From: Bdellovibrio sp.
GTDB taxonomy: Bacteria; Bdellovibrionota; Bacteriovoracia; Bacteriovoracales; Bacteriovoracaceae
Direction: 5' to 3'
Assembly (NCBI GenBank): GCA_016187935.1
Contig: JACPIU010000026.1
Span: 186,001-250,000, forward strand
Length of the DNA stretch: 64,000 nucleotides
Shown here one piece after another: positions 42,010 to 50,428 of the stretch. Position numbers and translations under genes: made by a program. The notes under the pieces are model-generated. The model worked only from the letters and a program-made list of their open reading frames with translations. It was not told the origin of the DNA and searched no databases. How positions within the stretch are numbered: position 1 is the stretch's first letter; every line of letters begins with the position of its first letter.

Positions 42010-43455
42010 ATGAATTTCGATAAGTTGGAGTGCTCTATGTTAGACTTGGTATCGGTTCTGCTTCTTTTATCCGCTTTTTTTGGTTACTTTTTCAGCGCAT
42101 GCTGTAAGTCATTGTTTTTTAGCTGTTGTATTTTGCTGTGCCCTTTCTGCATCGTGTCCTTGAAAGCAGAAGTATTGATTGCAAATTACAGTCTTCTTTC
42201 TCTTGGGGAGCGAGGTGGAGTGCAAGGTGGAGCCATGACTGCAAGAGCAGACGATGCCTCGGCAGCCTGGTATAATCCCGCTGGCCTTTCTAAACCCTAT
42301 TCCAATTCTGTAAGTGCCAACGCATCTCTTTATGGCTTCTCGTCAACTCAAATAGGTGCCGCTCCAAAATCCTCGGGCATGATAGTTTCACCTTCATTCG
42401 CCGGGAATATCGGTCATATCTCTCCTAACTTAGCATGGAGTTTTTCTGTAGTTACACCTATTCACTCCAAGACCGGGAAAAAAACCCAAGAGATAAAGCA
42501 ATTTCCGGTCGAAGGATATAAGGACGTAAGTGTGAACACTAAAGAATCAGCCGAGTATTTAGTGTCCGCACCAGGCATCTCTTTGGCAACAACACTGACA
42601 GATCATATCCGCTTAGGTTTCGGCGTTCGTTATTATAAGTTTGAAATAAATACATCATCTAATTCGACAGTGTTAAGCAAGGACACTGGTGCTGATGCTA
42701 CATTCATTGACGATTCCTACAGAGACACCTATTCGATTGAGCAAGGATCACTACGTGGTGACTTAGGGATTCAGGTAGATATCAGTGATCATATCACGAT
42801 GGGTCTAGTAATTAAGAGCCCCACGTATCGAATTTCATCCTTGAGTAAGATTGATCAATCAGGAAATAGCACAGACGCAAATTTTGAAACTCAGAGCTAT
42901 ACTGCGGTCAACGATAAAGGAAATTCCAATTTAAAATTGCCACCTGAAATCCATTTTGGCGTTGCCGGTACATATAACACCTGGGATTTTGAGTTTAGTC
43001 CAAAATACTATCATCGAATTAGTAAAACTTATGCTTCAGCTTTCCCTTCAATTGAAGTCAAGGGATATACACGAGAAGATGGCTTCCAGCCAAATTTTGA
43101 TAATTTCGAAACCGAACCCTATATACAGGAATACGAGTTCAAATCAACGTTAAATATTGCCATTGGTGTCAGTAAATTAATTTCCAATAAGTATCTACTC
43201 CAATGGGGGGCATTTACTGACAATTCTCCTGTTACAAACCAGAAGCAGGCAGATTTCTTTGAAAAAGTAGATTTCTTTGGAACCACCCTTGGCATCTCGA
43301 TTTTTGCAAAGAATACATCAACAACAATTGGAGCATTTTATCTAAAAGGGAGTGGCACATCTACAACCATCGAGGAGGTATCAGAAAAAGAACTTCTTAC
43401 GCCTATTAGTATTCAAATTATCGGTGTCCAGATGGCGGGTTCATTCTATTTTTAG
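42010..43455 (+). CDS. FadL/TodX-family outer-membrane transporter
   Basis: This is a predicted outer-membrane beta-barrel of the FadL (OMPP1/TodX) family, which passes hydrophobic compounds such as long-chain fatty acids. The family landmark is the N-terminal hatch: GAMTARADDASAAWYNPAGLS. The sequence then alternates amphipathic strands to the end, finishing MAGSFYF with a C-terminal Phe. The N-terminus before mature SLGERGG is unusually long and Cys-rich (SACCKSLFFSCCILLCPFC). The true start may be the ATG at 42037 or later. It is the only plus-strand gene in the element and looks like cargo acquired from a host chromosome. At 481 residues its length is normal for FadL. Confidence 0.85.
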   Translation: MNFDKLECSMLDLVSVLLLLSAFFGYFFSACCKSLFFSCCILLCPFCIVSLKAEVLIANYSLLSLGERGGVQGGAMTARADDASAAWYNPAGLSKPYSNSVSANASLYGFSSTQIGAAPKSSGMIVSPSFAGNIGHISPNLAWSFSVVTPIHSKTGKKTQEIKQFPVEGYKDVSVNTKESAEYLVSAPGISLATTLTDHIRLGFGVRYYKFEINTSSNSTVLSKDTGADATFIDDSYRDTYSIEQGSLRGDLGIQVDISDHITMGLVIKSPTYRISSLSKIDQSGNSTDANFETQSYTAVNDKGNSNLKLPPEIHFGVAGTYNTWDFEFSPKYYHRISKTYASAFPSIEVKGYTREDGFQPNFDNFETEPYIQEYEFKSTLNIAIGVSKLISNKYLLQWGAFTDNSPVTNQKQADFFEKVDFFGTTLGISIFAKNTSTTIGAFYLKGSGTSTTIEEVSEKELLTPISIQIIGVQMAGSFYF

Positions 43456-43541
43456 TCACAAGAAAACCTTTGAATATTTTGGCCGCAGAGCAACGCGGTG
43501 CATACGTGCTGCATCCATATCGTTTCGAGTAAGAAGGTTTC

Positions 43542-43561
43542 TTGCTCGCAAATTGCTCGCA
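43542..43561 (+). repeat. Right arm-type integrase sites (TTGCTCGCA x2)
   Basis: Direct copies at 43542-43550 and 43553-43561 (11-bp period), matching the left doublet (36179-36197). They lie 118 bp from the right core. Confidence 0.65.
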
Positions 43562-43679
43562 CAGAAATATGAAATAGAATGAAAAACGATGAAACCCCGT
43601 GAAGATCGAAAAGTACGCAAGTTGCTAATTTCCCTGTAACATCCTAAAATCGTTTTGTTATTCTTTGCGGAGCTGGGTT

Positions 43680-43699
43680 TCCCTATCTCTCCGCCATTT
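43680..43699 (+). repeat. attR core of the integrated element
   Basis: An exact 20-bp copy of 36110-36129. It is preceded by non-tRNA sequence, so this end is only a tRNA fragment. Confidence 0.88.
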
Positions 43700-43812
43700 T
43701 CTAAGTTAAATCGTTGGTTAAAATATAAAAGCGACATACTACAGTATCATTTGTCGAGTTGCATTTTTCGGCACTAATTGAATTTTTTTTTGGAGCGTTT
43801 AAGATTACCTAC

Positions 43813-46152
43813 ATGAAAAATACAAATTTGATGTTTAGAAAGTGGAACCAAGATTACTCATTCCTGGTGATTAGTCTTGCGCTGGGAATACTTGTGAGTT
43901 GTTCGAGTGGTTCTGTGAATCATAAACTTGGCAGCGAACAAGCTAAGGCCGGAAATTATGAAGAAGCGATAAAGTCTTTTGAGACCTCACGCTCTGAAGG
44001 AAATGATAAAGACGAGCTACGCTTACACCTTGCGGAAGCCAAATATCAACATGCCAATAATTTATATACGAAAATTGAATCAGTACATGATGTTAAGGAT
44101 CTACCCAATATCATTTCAGATTTATCAAAAGCAAAGCAATATACTGAAGAAGCAATCAATGAAGTAAATGCTATTAAAGATGAAGATATTAAAGAAAGTG
44201 ACAAGAAGCTAAGTGAAAAAAATGATCTTTTGAAGCAAATTGTAGAATCTCTTGCAAAAAAAAATTCAGAGCATGATAGCTTAATTACCAAGGCGAATGA
44301 ACTTAAGGTCAATGCTAATAATAAAAGTGAAAATGCCTTTTTAGAATTTGTTCCTTTGTTACCATTTAAAAGTTACATCCAAGAGGTTAATGAAGCCTAT
44401 GGTGAAATTTGTAACTTGTTGATCAATGAATTAAATACTAAAGGTTTGGCTGCACTTGATATTTCTAAAACAAAAGTAGCAAAAGAGTTTTTCGAAAAAT
44501 TACAGAAATACTTCCCTGACGTAACTAAGGGGCAAGAGGGTTTATTGGCAGTGAATGCTGCTGATTTTTATAAAGCAAAGAAATATAGTGATGCCTATGC
44601 AGCTGTGAGAGAATTAAAAAAGATTAACCCAGAAAATGAATATCTTAAAAAATATGGTGTCGTGATTCGCGATGCTGTGCTTGCTAACGAGACTAAGGCA
44701 CTAGCAGGTTCCATCAAAGCGAAAACCAATACTGCCTACATGAAGGCCATTGATGGATATCGTTTGCTACTGCAAGTTGAAGACCTTTCGAAAGAGCAAG
44801 CAGATGGCTTTAATGGCGAAATAAAAAAGCTTCGCGCAGGAATTGCCGAAAATTTAATTAAAAAGGCTAAACAACTTGCGAAAGTTAAAAATTCTTTGCC
44901 TCTTGCATGGATGATTTTGAAGAACGCATGGCGATTTGATCCGGAGCAAACGCAAGCTCAAAATGAACTTGTAAAAGAAGCTTTTGAGTATATTCAGAAG
45001 AAGAGCTTGCTTAAAAGTATGCTTGTAATTAGAAGTAATGCGGACCCAGCACAGACAGTGGCCGCAAACTCCCCTATTGAGCTAGAAACGCATTTGAAAC
45101 AGCAACTCGTTCCAACATCAACCTCACTATCTACATGGCCAATGGGGGTTTCGATCGTTCTCGCTAATGAACTGCTGCCGGTAGATTATGTGTATTCATT
45201 AAAAAAACCCCAAGATCTCTCTAAAAAACCTAACTCTGATGCCGAGAAGATGAACGATATTGATGTTGTTTTATGGGCAAATGTTTTAGAGAACAAATCC
45301 GAGGAGTATGGGAACACACAGGTTATTTATAAAGTGTCACGATTTGTTTCGAGTACCAGAATGGTAGATAATCCTGAGTGGTTTACGGCTCAACAAGAAT
45401 TGACACAAGCGGAGCAGAGTTACAATAGTAGCTATCAACAAATGCAAAATCTTAGTAATCAATGTGATAGTATGGGAAACCCATTCGCCATTGGTATCTG
45501 TAAAGGAGCTATACAGGGAATTAGTACTTCAGCTGTGGACTCGGCAAGGGAAAAATTTAATGCCACACCAAGATATTTGCAAGAAGATGTCCATTCTGAT
45601 TATACCTACCGCTATTACCGTATAGGTCTCAATTTATCCATGAAAATAGATTTTCAATACATTGATCTTGTAAACAAAATCAATACGCCTTCTAAAATTC
45701 TTGAATATGTGGTGAAAAATAAGGAAGGTGACCTGTATGAGGGAATTATGCCCAGCGATTTGAATGGATTAAAAAATGGACCTGTGAATGTTCCAGAATT
45801 AATGGCAGAAAAAAGACAAGGACAAAAAACCATCTTGGAGCAGATTCAGAAGGAGTTCGTAGATAAGTTTACAAGGGAGAAAGGTCTTCGTTATTGTCAC
45901 AAAGGAGAGAAGATGCTGCGTACCTCAAAGCCGGAAACTAATTATCTCCCAGAGTTTCAGCTTTGCACCCTTTTGACTAAAAATCAGCAGGACATTAAGG
46001 AAGGTCAAGATGCTGCTGAGCTAGATGTCGCCAGAAAAGTTCTTGCGAAGTATTATCAAATCACAGATGAAGAAATGCAGAAATATGCTCTGAGCGAAAG
46101 CGAACTTCCTGCACCTGTTACAGAGAATCTATTTACGGCTTCTTTCTTGTAA
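43813..46152 (+). CDS. Large TPR-containing lipoprotein
   Basis: A protein of about 779 residues from the ATG at 43813 (MKNTNLMFRKW). A longer frame from 43759 has no ribosome-binding site. The lipobox is LVSC, followed by CSSGS. The N-terminal third has TPR-like repeats (KAGNYEEAIKSFETS, ADFYKAKKYSDAYAAVRELKK) and a coiled coil rich in Lys/Glu. The C-terminal half has no recognised domain and contains several Cys residues (NQCDSMGNPFAIGICKG, LRYCHKGEK, FQLCTLL) that could form disulfides in the envelope. It is the first chromosomal gene after the integrated element. Its role is unknown. Confidence 0.65.
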   Translation: MKNTNLMFRKWNQDYSFLVISLALGILVSCSSGSVNHKLGSEQAKAGNYEEAIKSFETSRSEGNDKDELRLHLAEAKYQHANNLYTKIESVHDVKDLPNIISDLSKAKQYTEEAINEVNAIKDEDIKESDKKLSEKNDLLKQIVESLAKKNSEHDSLITKANELKVNANNKSENAFLEFVPLLPFKSYIQEVNEAYGEICNLLINELNTKGLAALDISKTKVAKEFFEKLQKYFPDVTKGQEGLLAVNAADFYKAKKYSDAYAAVRELKKINPENEYLKKYGVVIRDAVLANETKALAGSIKAKTNTAYMKAIDGYRLLLQVEDLSKEQADGFNGEIKKLRAGIAENLIKKAKQLAKVKNSLPLAWMILKNAWRFDPEQTQAQNELVKEAFEYIQKKSLLKSMLVIRSNADPAQTVAANSPIELETHLKQQLVPTSTSLSTWPMGVSIVLANELLPVDYVYSLKKPQDLSKKPNSDAEKMNDIDVVLWANVLENKSEEYGNTQVIYKVSRFVSSTRMVDNPEWFTAQQELTQAEQSYNSSYQQMQNLSNQCDSMGNPFAIGICKGAIQGISTSAVDSAREKFNATPRYLQEDVHSDYTYRYYRIGLNLSMKIDFQYIDLVNKINTPSKILEYVVKNKEGDLYEGIMPSDLNGLKNGPVNVPELMAEKRQGQKTILEQIQKEFVDKFTREKGLRYCHKGEKMLRTSKPETNYLPEFQLCTLLTKNQQDIKEGQDAAELDVARKVLAKYYQITDEEMQKYALSESELPAPVTENLFTASFL

Positions 46153-46166
46153 GATAACTCTATTGT

Positions 46167-46970
46167 ATGAAAATTACTCATTCGTTACTTCGAATACCCT
46201 ACGAAGTCACAAAATGCTTATTAATGCGTCCTACTCCGTTCCTTTTGAAGGAAAATCAAAAATCATGGGCCAGTAGAGCAAAATCTTTCTATCTTGAAGT
46301 AAAAGAAATTAAAAAGCGTATTTGTGTCTATGAATATGGGGATGGGCCGACAATTCTTTTGATTCATGGGTGGGGAGGACGTGGTTTACAACTCTGTCCT
46401 CTTATTCAACCCCTCATGAACCTGGGTTATCAGGTGGTGCTTTTCGATGCTCCCGGACATGGTGAGTCTGACGGAGTTGGTTCGACTTATTTAGAATTCG
46501 TTAAGTCATTATCTCATCTGGCGAATCATTATTCCGACATTAGAGGAGTTGTCGCCCATTCTATGGGATGTGGAGCTGCTGTTGTACTGGCCAATCAGAT
46601 TGCGCGATCGAATTTTAAGACAGTTCTCATTGCGCCTCATTATGATATGCAAGCAGAGTTCAAAGATTGGGCCAAATCTACCAAAGGATTAGGCCATGTT
46701 TTAAATCTCTACATTCAACTTTCAGAAATACTTTTTTCCTACAATTTGAGCGAGATTAATCCTAAGAATCTTCTTAAAACGCAAAAAGGCCCATTTCTAC
46801 TCATCCATGATATTGATGATCCAGCATCTAAATTTAACAATTCCGAACTTTTGCATCAGTACCTTCCCAATTCCAAATTACTGAAGACTGTTGGAAAAGG
46901 ACACAATCGCATTTTGCATGAACCGGAAGTTTTAAAAAATATCTGTTCTTTTTTTGCGTGGCCATCATGA
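46167..46970 (+). CDS. Alpha/beta-hydrolase
   Basis: A 267-residue serine hydrolase of the alpha/beta fold. ILLIHGWGGRG gives the oxyanion-loop HGW, FDAPGHGESDG follows strand 4, and VVAHSMGCGAAVVL is the nucleophile elbow with Ser in HSMGCG. The acid is probably Asp in IHDIDDPAS, and the catalytic His is in VGKGHNRIL. The substrate is unknown. The gene begins 14 bp after the lipoprotein stop. A hydrophobic N-terminus is short, so it is probably cytoplasmic. Confidence 0.85.
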   Translation: MKITHSLLRIPYEVTKCLLMRPTPFLLKENQKSWASRAKSFYLEVKEIKKRICVYEYGDGPTILLIHGWGGRGLQLCPLIQPLMNLGYQVVLFDAPGHGESDGVGSTYLEFVKSLSHLANHYSDIRGVVAHSMGCGAAVVLANQIARSNFKTVLIAPHYDMQAEFKDWAKSTKGLGHVLNLYIQLSEILFSYNLSEINPKNLLKTQKGPFLLIHDIDDPASKFNNSELLHQYLPNSKLLKTVGKGHNRILHEPEVLKNICSFFAWPS

Positions 46971-47127
46971 GCTAGATCACTATGACCTGTTACAATTCCT
47001 TCCAGAGTAAAATGGTAAGAAATTTATGGCGATTTTTGAATTTATGTCCAAGGTTAGACCATGCAGAAATCGTATAAAGCATGTTAGAATTCGGCAGTTC
47101 GCAGTTTAAAAATGTTTTGAGGTAACA

Positions 47128-48210
47128 ATGCAAGGGTCCTATCTTGCCATTCAGTCGAATTTTGAGAGTGAGGAGCTGCTCAAAAAGGAAATCGCCATAC
47201 GTTTTCCTGAACTGCGACCGAGTTTTTCAGCACCCGGTTTTTTGACCTATAAATGCGGCCAAAGCGCCATGAGTGAAAAAGACCTTACGAAGTTTTTGCC
47301 TGCGTATGCATTAAAAGTCTCTTTATTCTATGCCAAAGTTGGTCGCAAGCAACTTGCCGACAAACTTAAGCAATTAGAAAAGGAGCTACTGGCTCCCGTT
47401 TTTATAGACCCAACCTCTTCACAGTGTCTTGAAATTGACCAGTTGGTTGCAAATCAGAAAAATGTAATTCCCAAAGTTAATGATTGGATTGTTTGGATAT
47501 ATCTTTTTGAGCAGAAAGAATGTTGGATAAATATTTATCCATACTGGCCTCCGATTACGAGTTTTGGGAAATTTACTTCAACAATCCCGAAGGAGGCACC
47601 TTCCCGAGCCTATTTGAAGATGGCCCAGACTTTTGATCGACTCCGATTGAAAAAAATTCAGGATCCGCAGACTTTTCTAGAAATTGGGTGTGCTCCAGGC
47701 GGTGTCGCTTATTTTCTCTTACAAGAAGGACATTTTGTTTTGGGGATTGATTCTGGAGAAATGGAGCAAAAGCTCCTTAATTCACCTATGGCCGATCGTT
47801 TAAAAATGATTCGGCGACCTGTGCAAGAAGTTCGTAAAAACGACATTGAAAAATCTTTGCAACGTCTTAGTGTCCCGAATTTCGAATGGCTTGCTAATGA
47901 CCTCAATTTACCAATTCCGATGGCGTTTAATGAGGCAATGCGAATTTCTCAATATTCCCAGGACCTCTGGGGTTTATTGGTAACTTTAAAAACACCTTCC
48001 ATTGAAAGTTTGCCTCAGCTTATGACAGCAATCAAGAAGATGTCTGAATCAGAGAGAGATTTCTATTATGTCCAGGCATTACACTTGCCTGCTCACAAGA
48101 AAGAATGTCTTTTGATCGCACTCAAAGAGAAAGCATGTAAAATTCTAGAGATTGCGCCGCTGAAACCGTATTTTGGTGACGACGAGGATTGCTCCAAGAA
48201 TAATCAATAA
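47128..48210 (+). CDS. RlmM-like 2'-O-methyltransferase (FtsJ/RrmJ fold)
   Basis: A 360-residue class I methyltransferase. The SAM-binding motif reads FLEIGCAPGGVAYFLLQEGHFVLGID, close to DLGxAPGGxxxxL in RlmM, which methylates 23S rRNA C2498. The N-terminal 140 residues could be a THUMP-like RNA-binding part (MQGSYLAIQSNFESEELLKKEI). WLANDL and LVTLKTP sit at the Asp and Lys positions of the K-D-K-E tetrad. The first Lys (near RAYLKMAQ) and the Glu are plausible. Overall identity is low, so the exact target site is uncertain. Its 3' end overlaps the convergent EamA gene by 66 bp. Confidence 0.72.
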   Translation: MQGSYLAIQSNFESEELLKKEIAIRFPELRPSFSAPGFLTYKCGQSAMSEKDLTKFLPAYALKVSLFYAKVGRKQLADKLKQLEKELLAPVFIDPTSSQCLEIDQLVANQKNVIPKVNDWIVWIYLFEQKECWINIYPYWPPITSFGKFTSTIPKEAPSRAYLKMAQTFDRLRLKKIQDPQTFLEIGCAPGGVAYFLLQEGHFVLGIDSGEMEQKLLNSPMADRLKMIRRPVQEVRKNDIEKSLQRLSVPNFEWLANDLNLPIPMAFNEAMRISQYSQDLWGLLVTLKTPSIESLPQLMTAIKKMSESERDFYYVQALHLPAHKKECLLIALKEKACKILEIAPLKPYFGDDEDCSKNNQ

Positions 48211-49038
48211 TGCACCCACGAAGCTCTGCCATCCGAGAACTTCATAAGGGATAAAGTCAAATTGATAAATTTTTAGAATTTGCATTAAAAAAATAGTGAG
48301 GAGAGGGTTCAAAGCAATAATGACACTGACCTGATTTGCAGGTATCCGTTGGAGAGCTTCAGACATACACCCATAAGCAACAACAGTATTAACTCCCAAA
48401 AAAATCAATATGGCATGATTATTAAAATCAAGTGAAGCAAGTGATGAAAAATCAACAAAAGGTAAAAAGGCAAGCGCACAAAATCCGTCAATCATTATAT
48501 TAAGAGATTGTGGATGTGAATACTTTAGAATTCTCTTCTGAACAATCGCGTAAAAAGACCAAAATATTGCAGCTATGACGATCCACAAAATACCTTTTGT
48601 GTACTGATTACGTGGAATCACTGCAAGTGAGTACTGATTCATGTAAAAAAGAAAAAAGCCTGCAAAAAATGATGTAATGCCCAACCACTTAATAAATGAA
48701 AGACTCTCTCCAAAATATAATACTCCTGAAAGGGCCAAAATCATTGGGCCAAGTTGAATTACAATTTGTGCATTACTCGGAGAGGTATAATCTACACCAA
48801 CCAAATAGGCCCAATAATTAAACGCTAGACACAAAATTGCCAAGATTGGAATGGGCCTTATGAGTGGTTTTATATGAAGTGCCAGTGGCTGAAACTTAAG
48901 TAGATAGAAAAACAATAAGAAAAATGCAACAACAAAACGAAACCAGACAATCGTCATAGTTGAACATGCTTTAAGTGAAAACTTGAGAAATATTGCCAGC
49001 ACTGCCCACATTAGTGCTGTCAAGCATGCAAATATCAA
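48145..49038 (-). CDS. EamA/DMT-family transporter
   Basis: A 297-residue protein with ten predicted membrane helices in two five-helix repeats, typical of the drug/metabolite transporter superfamily. Family-like segments are FACLTALMWAVLAIFLKFSL (repeat 1), ILAILCLAFNYWAYLVGVDYTSPSNAQIVIQLGPMI, and ILWIVIAAIFWSFYAIVQKR (start of repeat 2), followed by YGCMSEALQRIPANQVSVIIALNPLLTIFL. The substrate cannot be predicted. Its 3' end overlaps the plus-strand methyltransferase gene. Confidence 0.88.
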   Translation of the reverse strand: MIFACLTALMWAVLAIFLKFSLKACSTMTIVWFRFVVAFFLLFFYLLKFQPLALHIKPLIRPIPILAILCLAFNYWAYLVGVDYTSPSNAQIVIQLGPMILALSGVLYFGESLSFIKWLGITSFFAGFFLFYMNQYSLAVIPRNQYTKGILWIVIAAIFWSFYAIVQKRILKYSHPQSLNIMIDGFCALAFLPFVDFSSLASLDFNNHAILIFLGVNTVVAYGCMSEALQRIPANQVSVIIALNPLLTIFLMQILKIYQFDFIPYEVLGWQSFVGALLIILGAILVVTKIRFQRRNL

Positions 49039-49153
49039 TCCCTTTGCCCGGTCAGAAATAATTTATCCATTGTTAAAGAAATTTTCTTGGATGTTTTAAA
49101 ACCTTAGTGGTAAAGATTTTAAAAAATATCCTATATAAGGTTAGTTGTACAAT

Positions 49154-50428
49154 ATGACAATGCAAAAACTTTCACGCGTAGGCCTTGGCGGATACAGAAT
49201 GAGTATCAAATCACAGGAGCATGAGGAAGCCTTACGTCTTGCACTCGACCTTGGTTGCAATTTAATTGATACTTCGACTAACTATACGTATGGAGATTCA
49301 GAATTATTAATTGGGAAAGTGTTGGCAGATTATAAAGGTCCAAGACCTACTATTATCAGTAAGGCCGGTTATATTCAGGGGCCTAACCTCAAACAATATG
49401 AGGAGTTACGATCGAATGGAAAAGCAAAGGAAGATTTAGTTGATTTAGGGCAAGATTTTAAGCATTCGATTCATCCGGAATTCTTGGAAAACCAAATTAC
49501 TTTATCTCTTGCTCGACTTGGAGCACAGGATATCGACTTTTTTTTACTCCACAATCCTGAGAACTACTTTAAAACGAAAGGGCCATCTGAGGAAATCTAT
49601 TTGCAGAGATTGAAAAAAGCTTTTATGCATCTTGAAGAAGAGGTTTTTCGAGGGCGAATAAAATATTATGGGATTAGTTCAAATACTTTTCCCAGTAACC
49701 CTACCGATTCCAACTACTCTAATTTAGAAAAAATTTTGAGTGTAGCAAAATCAGTTGCCAGGAATCACCACTTTAAAATGATTCAATTTCCAATGAATCT
49801 GATAGAACGTGGGGCTTTAGGACAACGCTTTGGTGAGAAAAATTTAATCCAATTTGCAAAGATTAATAATCTCGTAACAATGGCCAATAGACCCTTGAAT
49901 GCATTTGCTCCAGATGGTTTTTTAAGACTCGCTCAATATGTTTCCATGATTCCCACACTCCACGAGTGTGGTGAAATGCTATCGGAAAGGTTAGAGATGC
50001 TTCAGCGAATAGTTGACCAGCGACATGTTGAAGAGCATATCAATATTCATGAGTTGCCATTTATCAAACAGTTCAAGGAAATATGGGCCACATTGCCAAC
50101 ACCGGATGTTGTTGAACAAGTATTCATATGCAATTTCTTTCCACTAATTGCACAGCTATATGGAAGTGCACTCTCATTGGAAGAATCTAAACCCTATTAC
50201 ATGCTTTACGACATTGCATTATCTCGGTCACGTCAATTAATGACAGAAAGAGCTTCGAAATATAGGGTGAAACTCGAAGATGAAGGCATTATTGTTCCCC
50301 ATGCAAATCAACCTCTTCCTGTTCTTGCAATCCAAAAATATTTGGAATGGGGTGTGGATCATGTTTTGGTGGGCATGAAGCGCCCACAATATGTGCGAGA
50401 GCTTCAAGCCTTTTTTCCCGCGAACTAA
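49154..50428 (+). CDS. Aldo/keto reductase family oxidoreductase
   Basis: A protein of about 424 residues with an aldo/keto reductase N-terminal domain: RVGLGGYRM, NLIDTSTNYTYGDSELLIGKVL (the Asp and Tyr of the catalytic tetrad), TIISKAGYIQGPN (Lys) and IDFFLLHNPENY (His). GRIKYYGISSNTF and HFKMIQFPMNLIERGAL match the NADPH-binding strands. At the C-terminus, NQPLPVLAIQKYLEWGVDHVLVGMKRPQYVRE is a variant of the usual end. It is longer than most members. Starts at 49145 (TTG), 49154 and 49160 (ATG) are possible. It ends convergently, 4 bp into the FliF/FliG-like gene. Confidence 0.85.
   Translation: MTMQKLSRVGLGGYRMSIKSQEHEEALRLALDLGCNLIDTSTNYTYGDSELLIGKVLADYKGPRPTIISKAGYIQGPNLKQYEELRSNGKAKEDLVDLGQDFKHSIHPEFLENQITLSLARLGAQDIDFFLLHNPENYFKTKGPSEEIYLQRLKKAFMHLEEEVFRGRIKYYGISSNTFPSNPTDSNYSNLEKILSVAKSVARNHHFKMIQFPMNLIERGALGQRFGEKNLIQFAKINNLVTMANRPLNAFAPDGFLRLAQYVSMIPTLHECGEMLSERLEMLQRIVDQRHVEEHINIHELPFIKQFKEIWATLPTPDVVEQVFICNFFPLIAQLYGSALSLEESKPYYMLYDIALSRSRQLMTERASKYRVKLEDEGIIVPHANQPLPVLAIQKYLEWGVDHVLVGMKRPQYVRELQAFFPAN

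Larger units (their letters stand above)
36110..43699. mobile_element. Integrated genetic element in tRNA-Ser(CGA), about 7.6 kb
   Basis: The element is bounded by an exact 20-bp direct repeat (36110-36129 and 43680-43699), the left copy being the tRNA 3' end. It carries an integrase adjacent to the left end, an excisionase-like HTH gene, a Rep_trans-type replication gene, a large palindrome, unknown minus-strand genes, an XRE regulator, a lipoprotein and a FadL-like porin. Doubled arm-type repeats (TTGCTCGCA) lie just inside both ends. No relaxase, conjugation or capsid gene is recognisable. It resembles a small integrative mobilizable element or phage satellite that can replicate by rolling circle. 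Confidence 0.85.
43456..43812. other. Right end of integrated element and junction; no gene seen
   Basis: This gap contains the right arm-type repeats (43542-43561) and the attR core (43680-43699), and then chromosomal sequence leading to the next lipoprotein gene. Short reading frames here show no coding character. Confidence 0.6.

Noticed and set aside
46971-47127. Regulatory RNA between the hydrolase and the RlmM-like gene
   Set aside because: The 157-bp gap has no stable hairpin set or recognisable motif.
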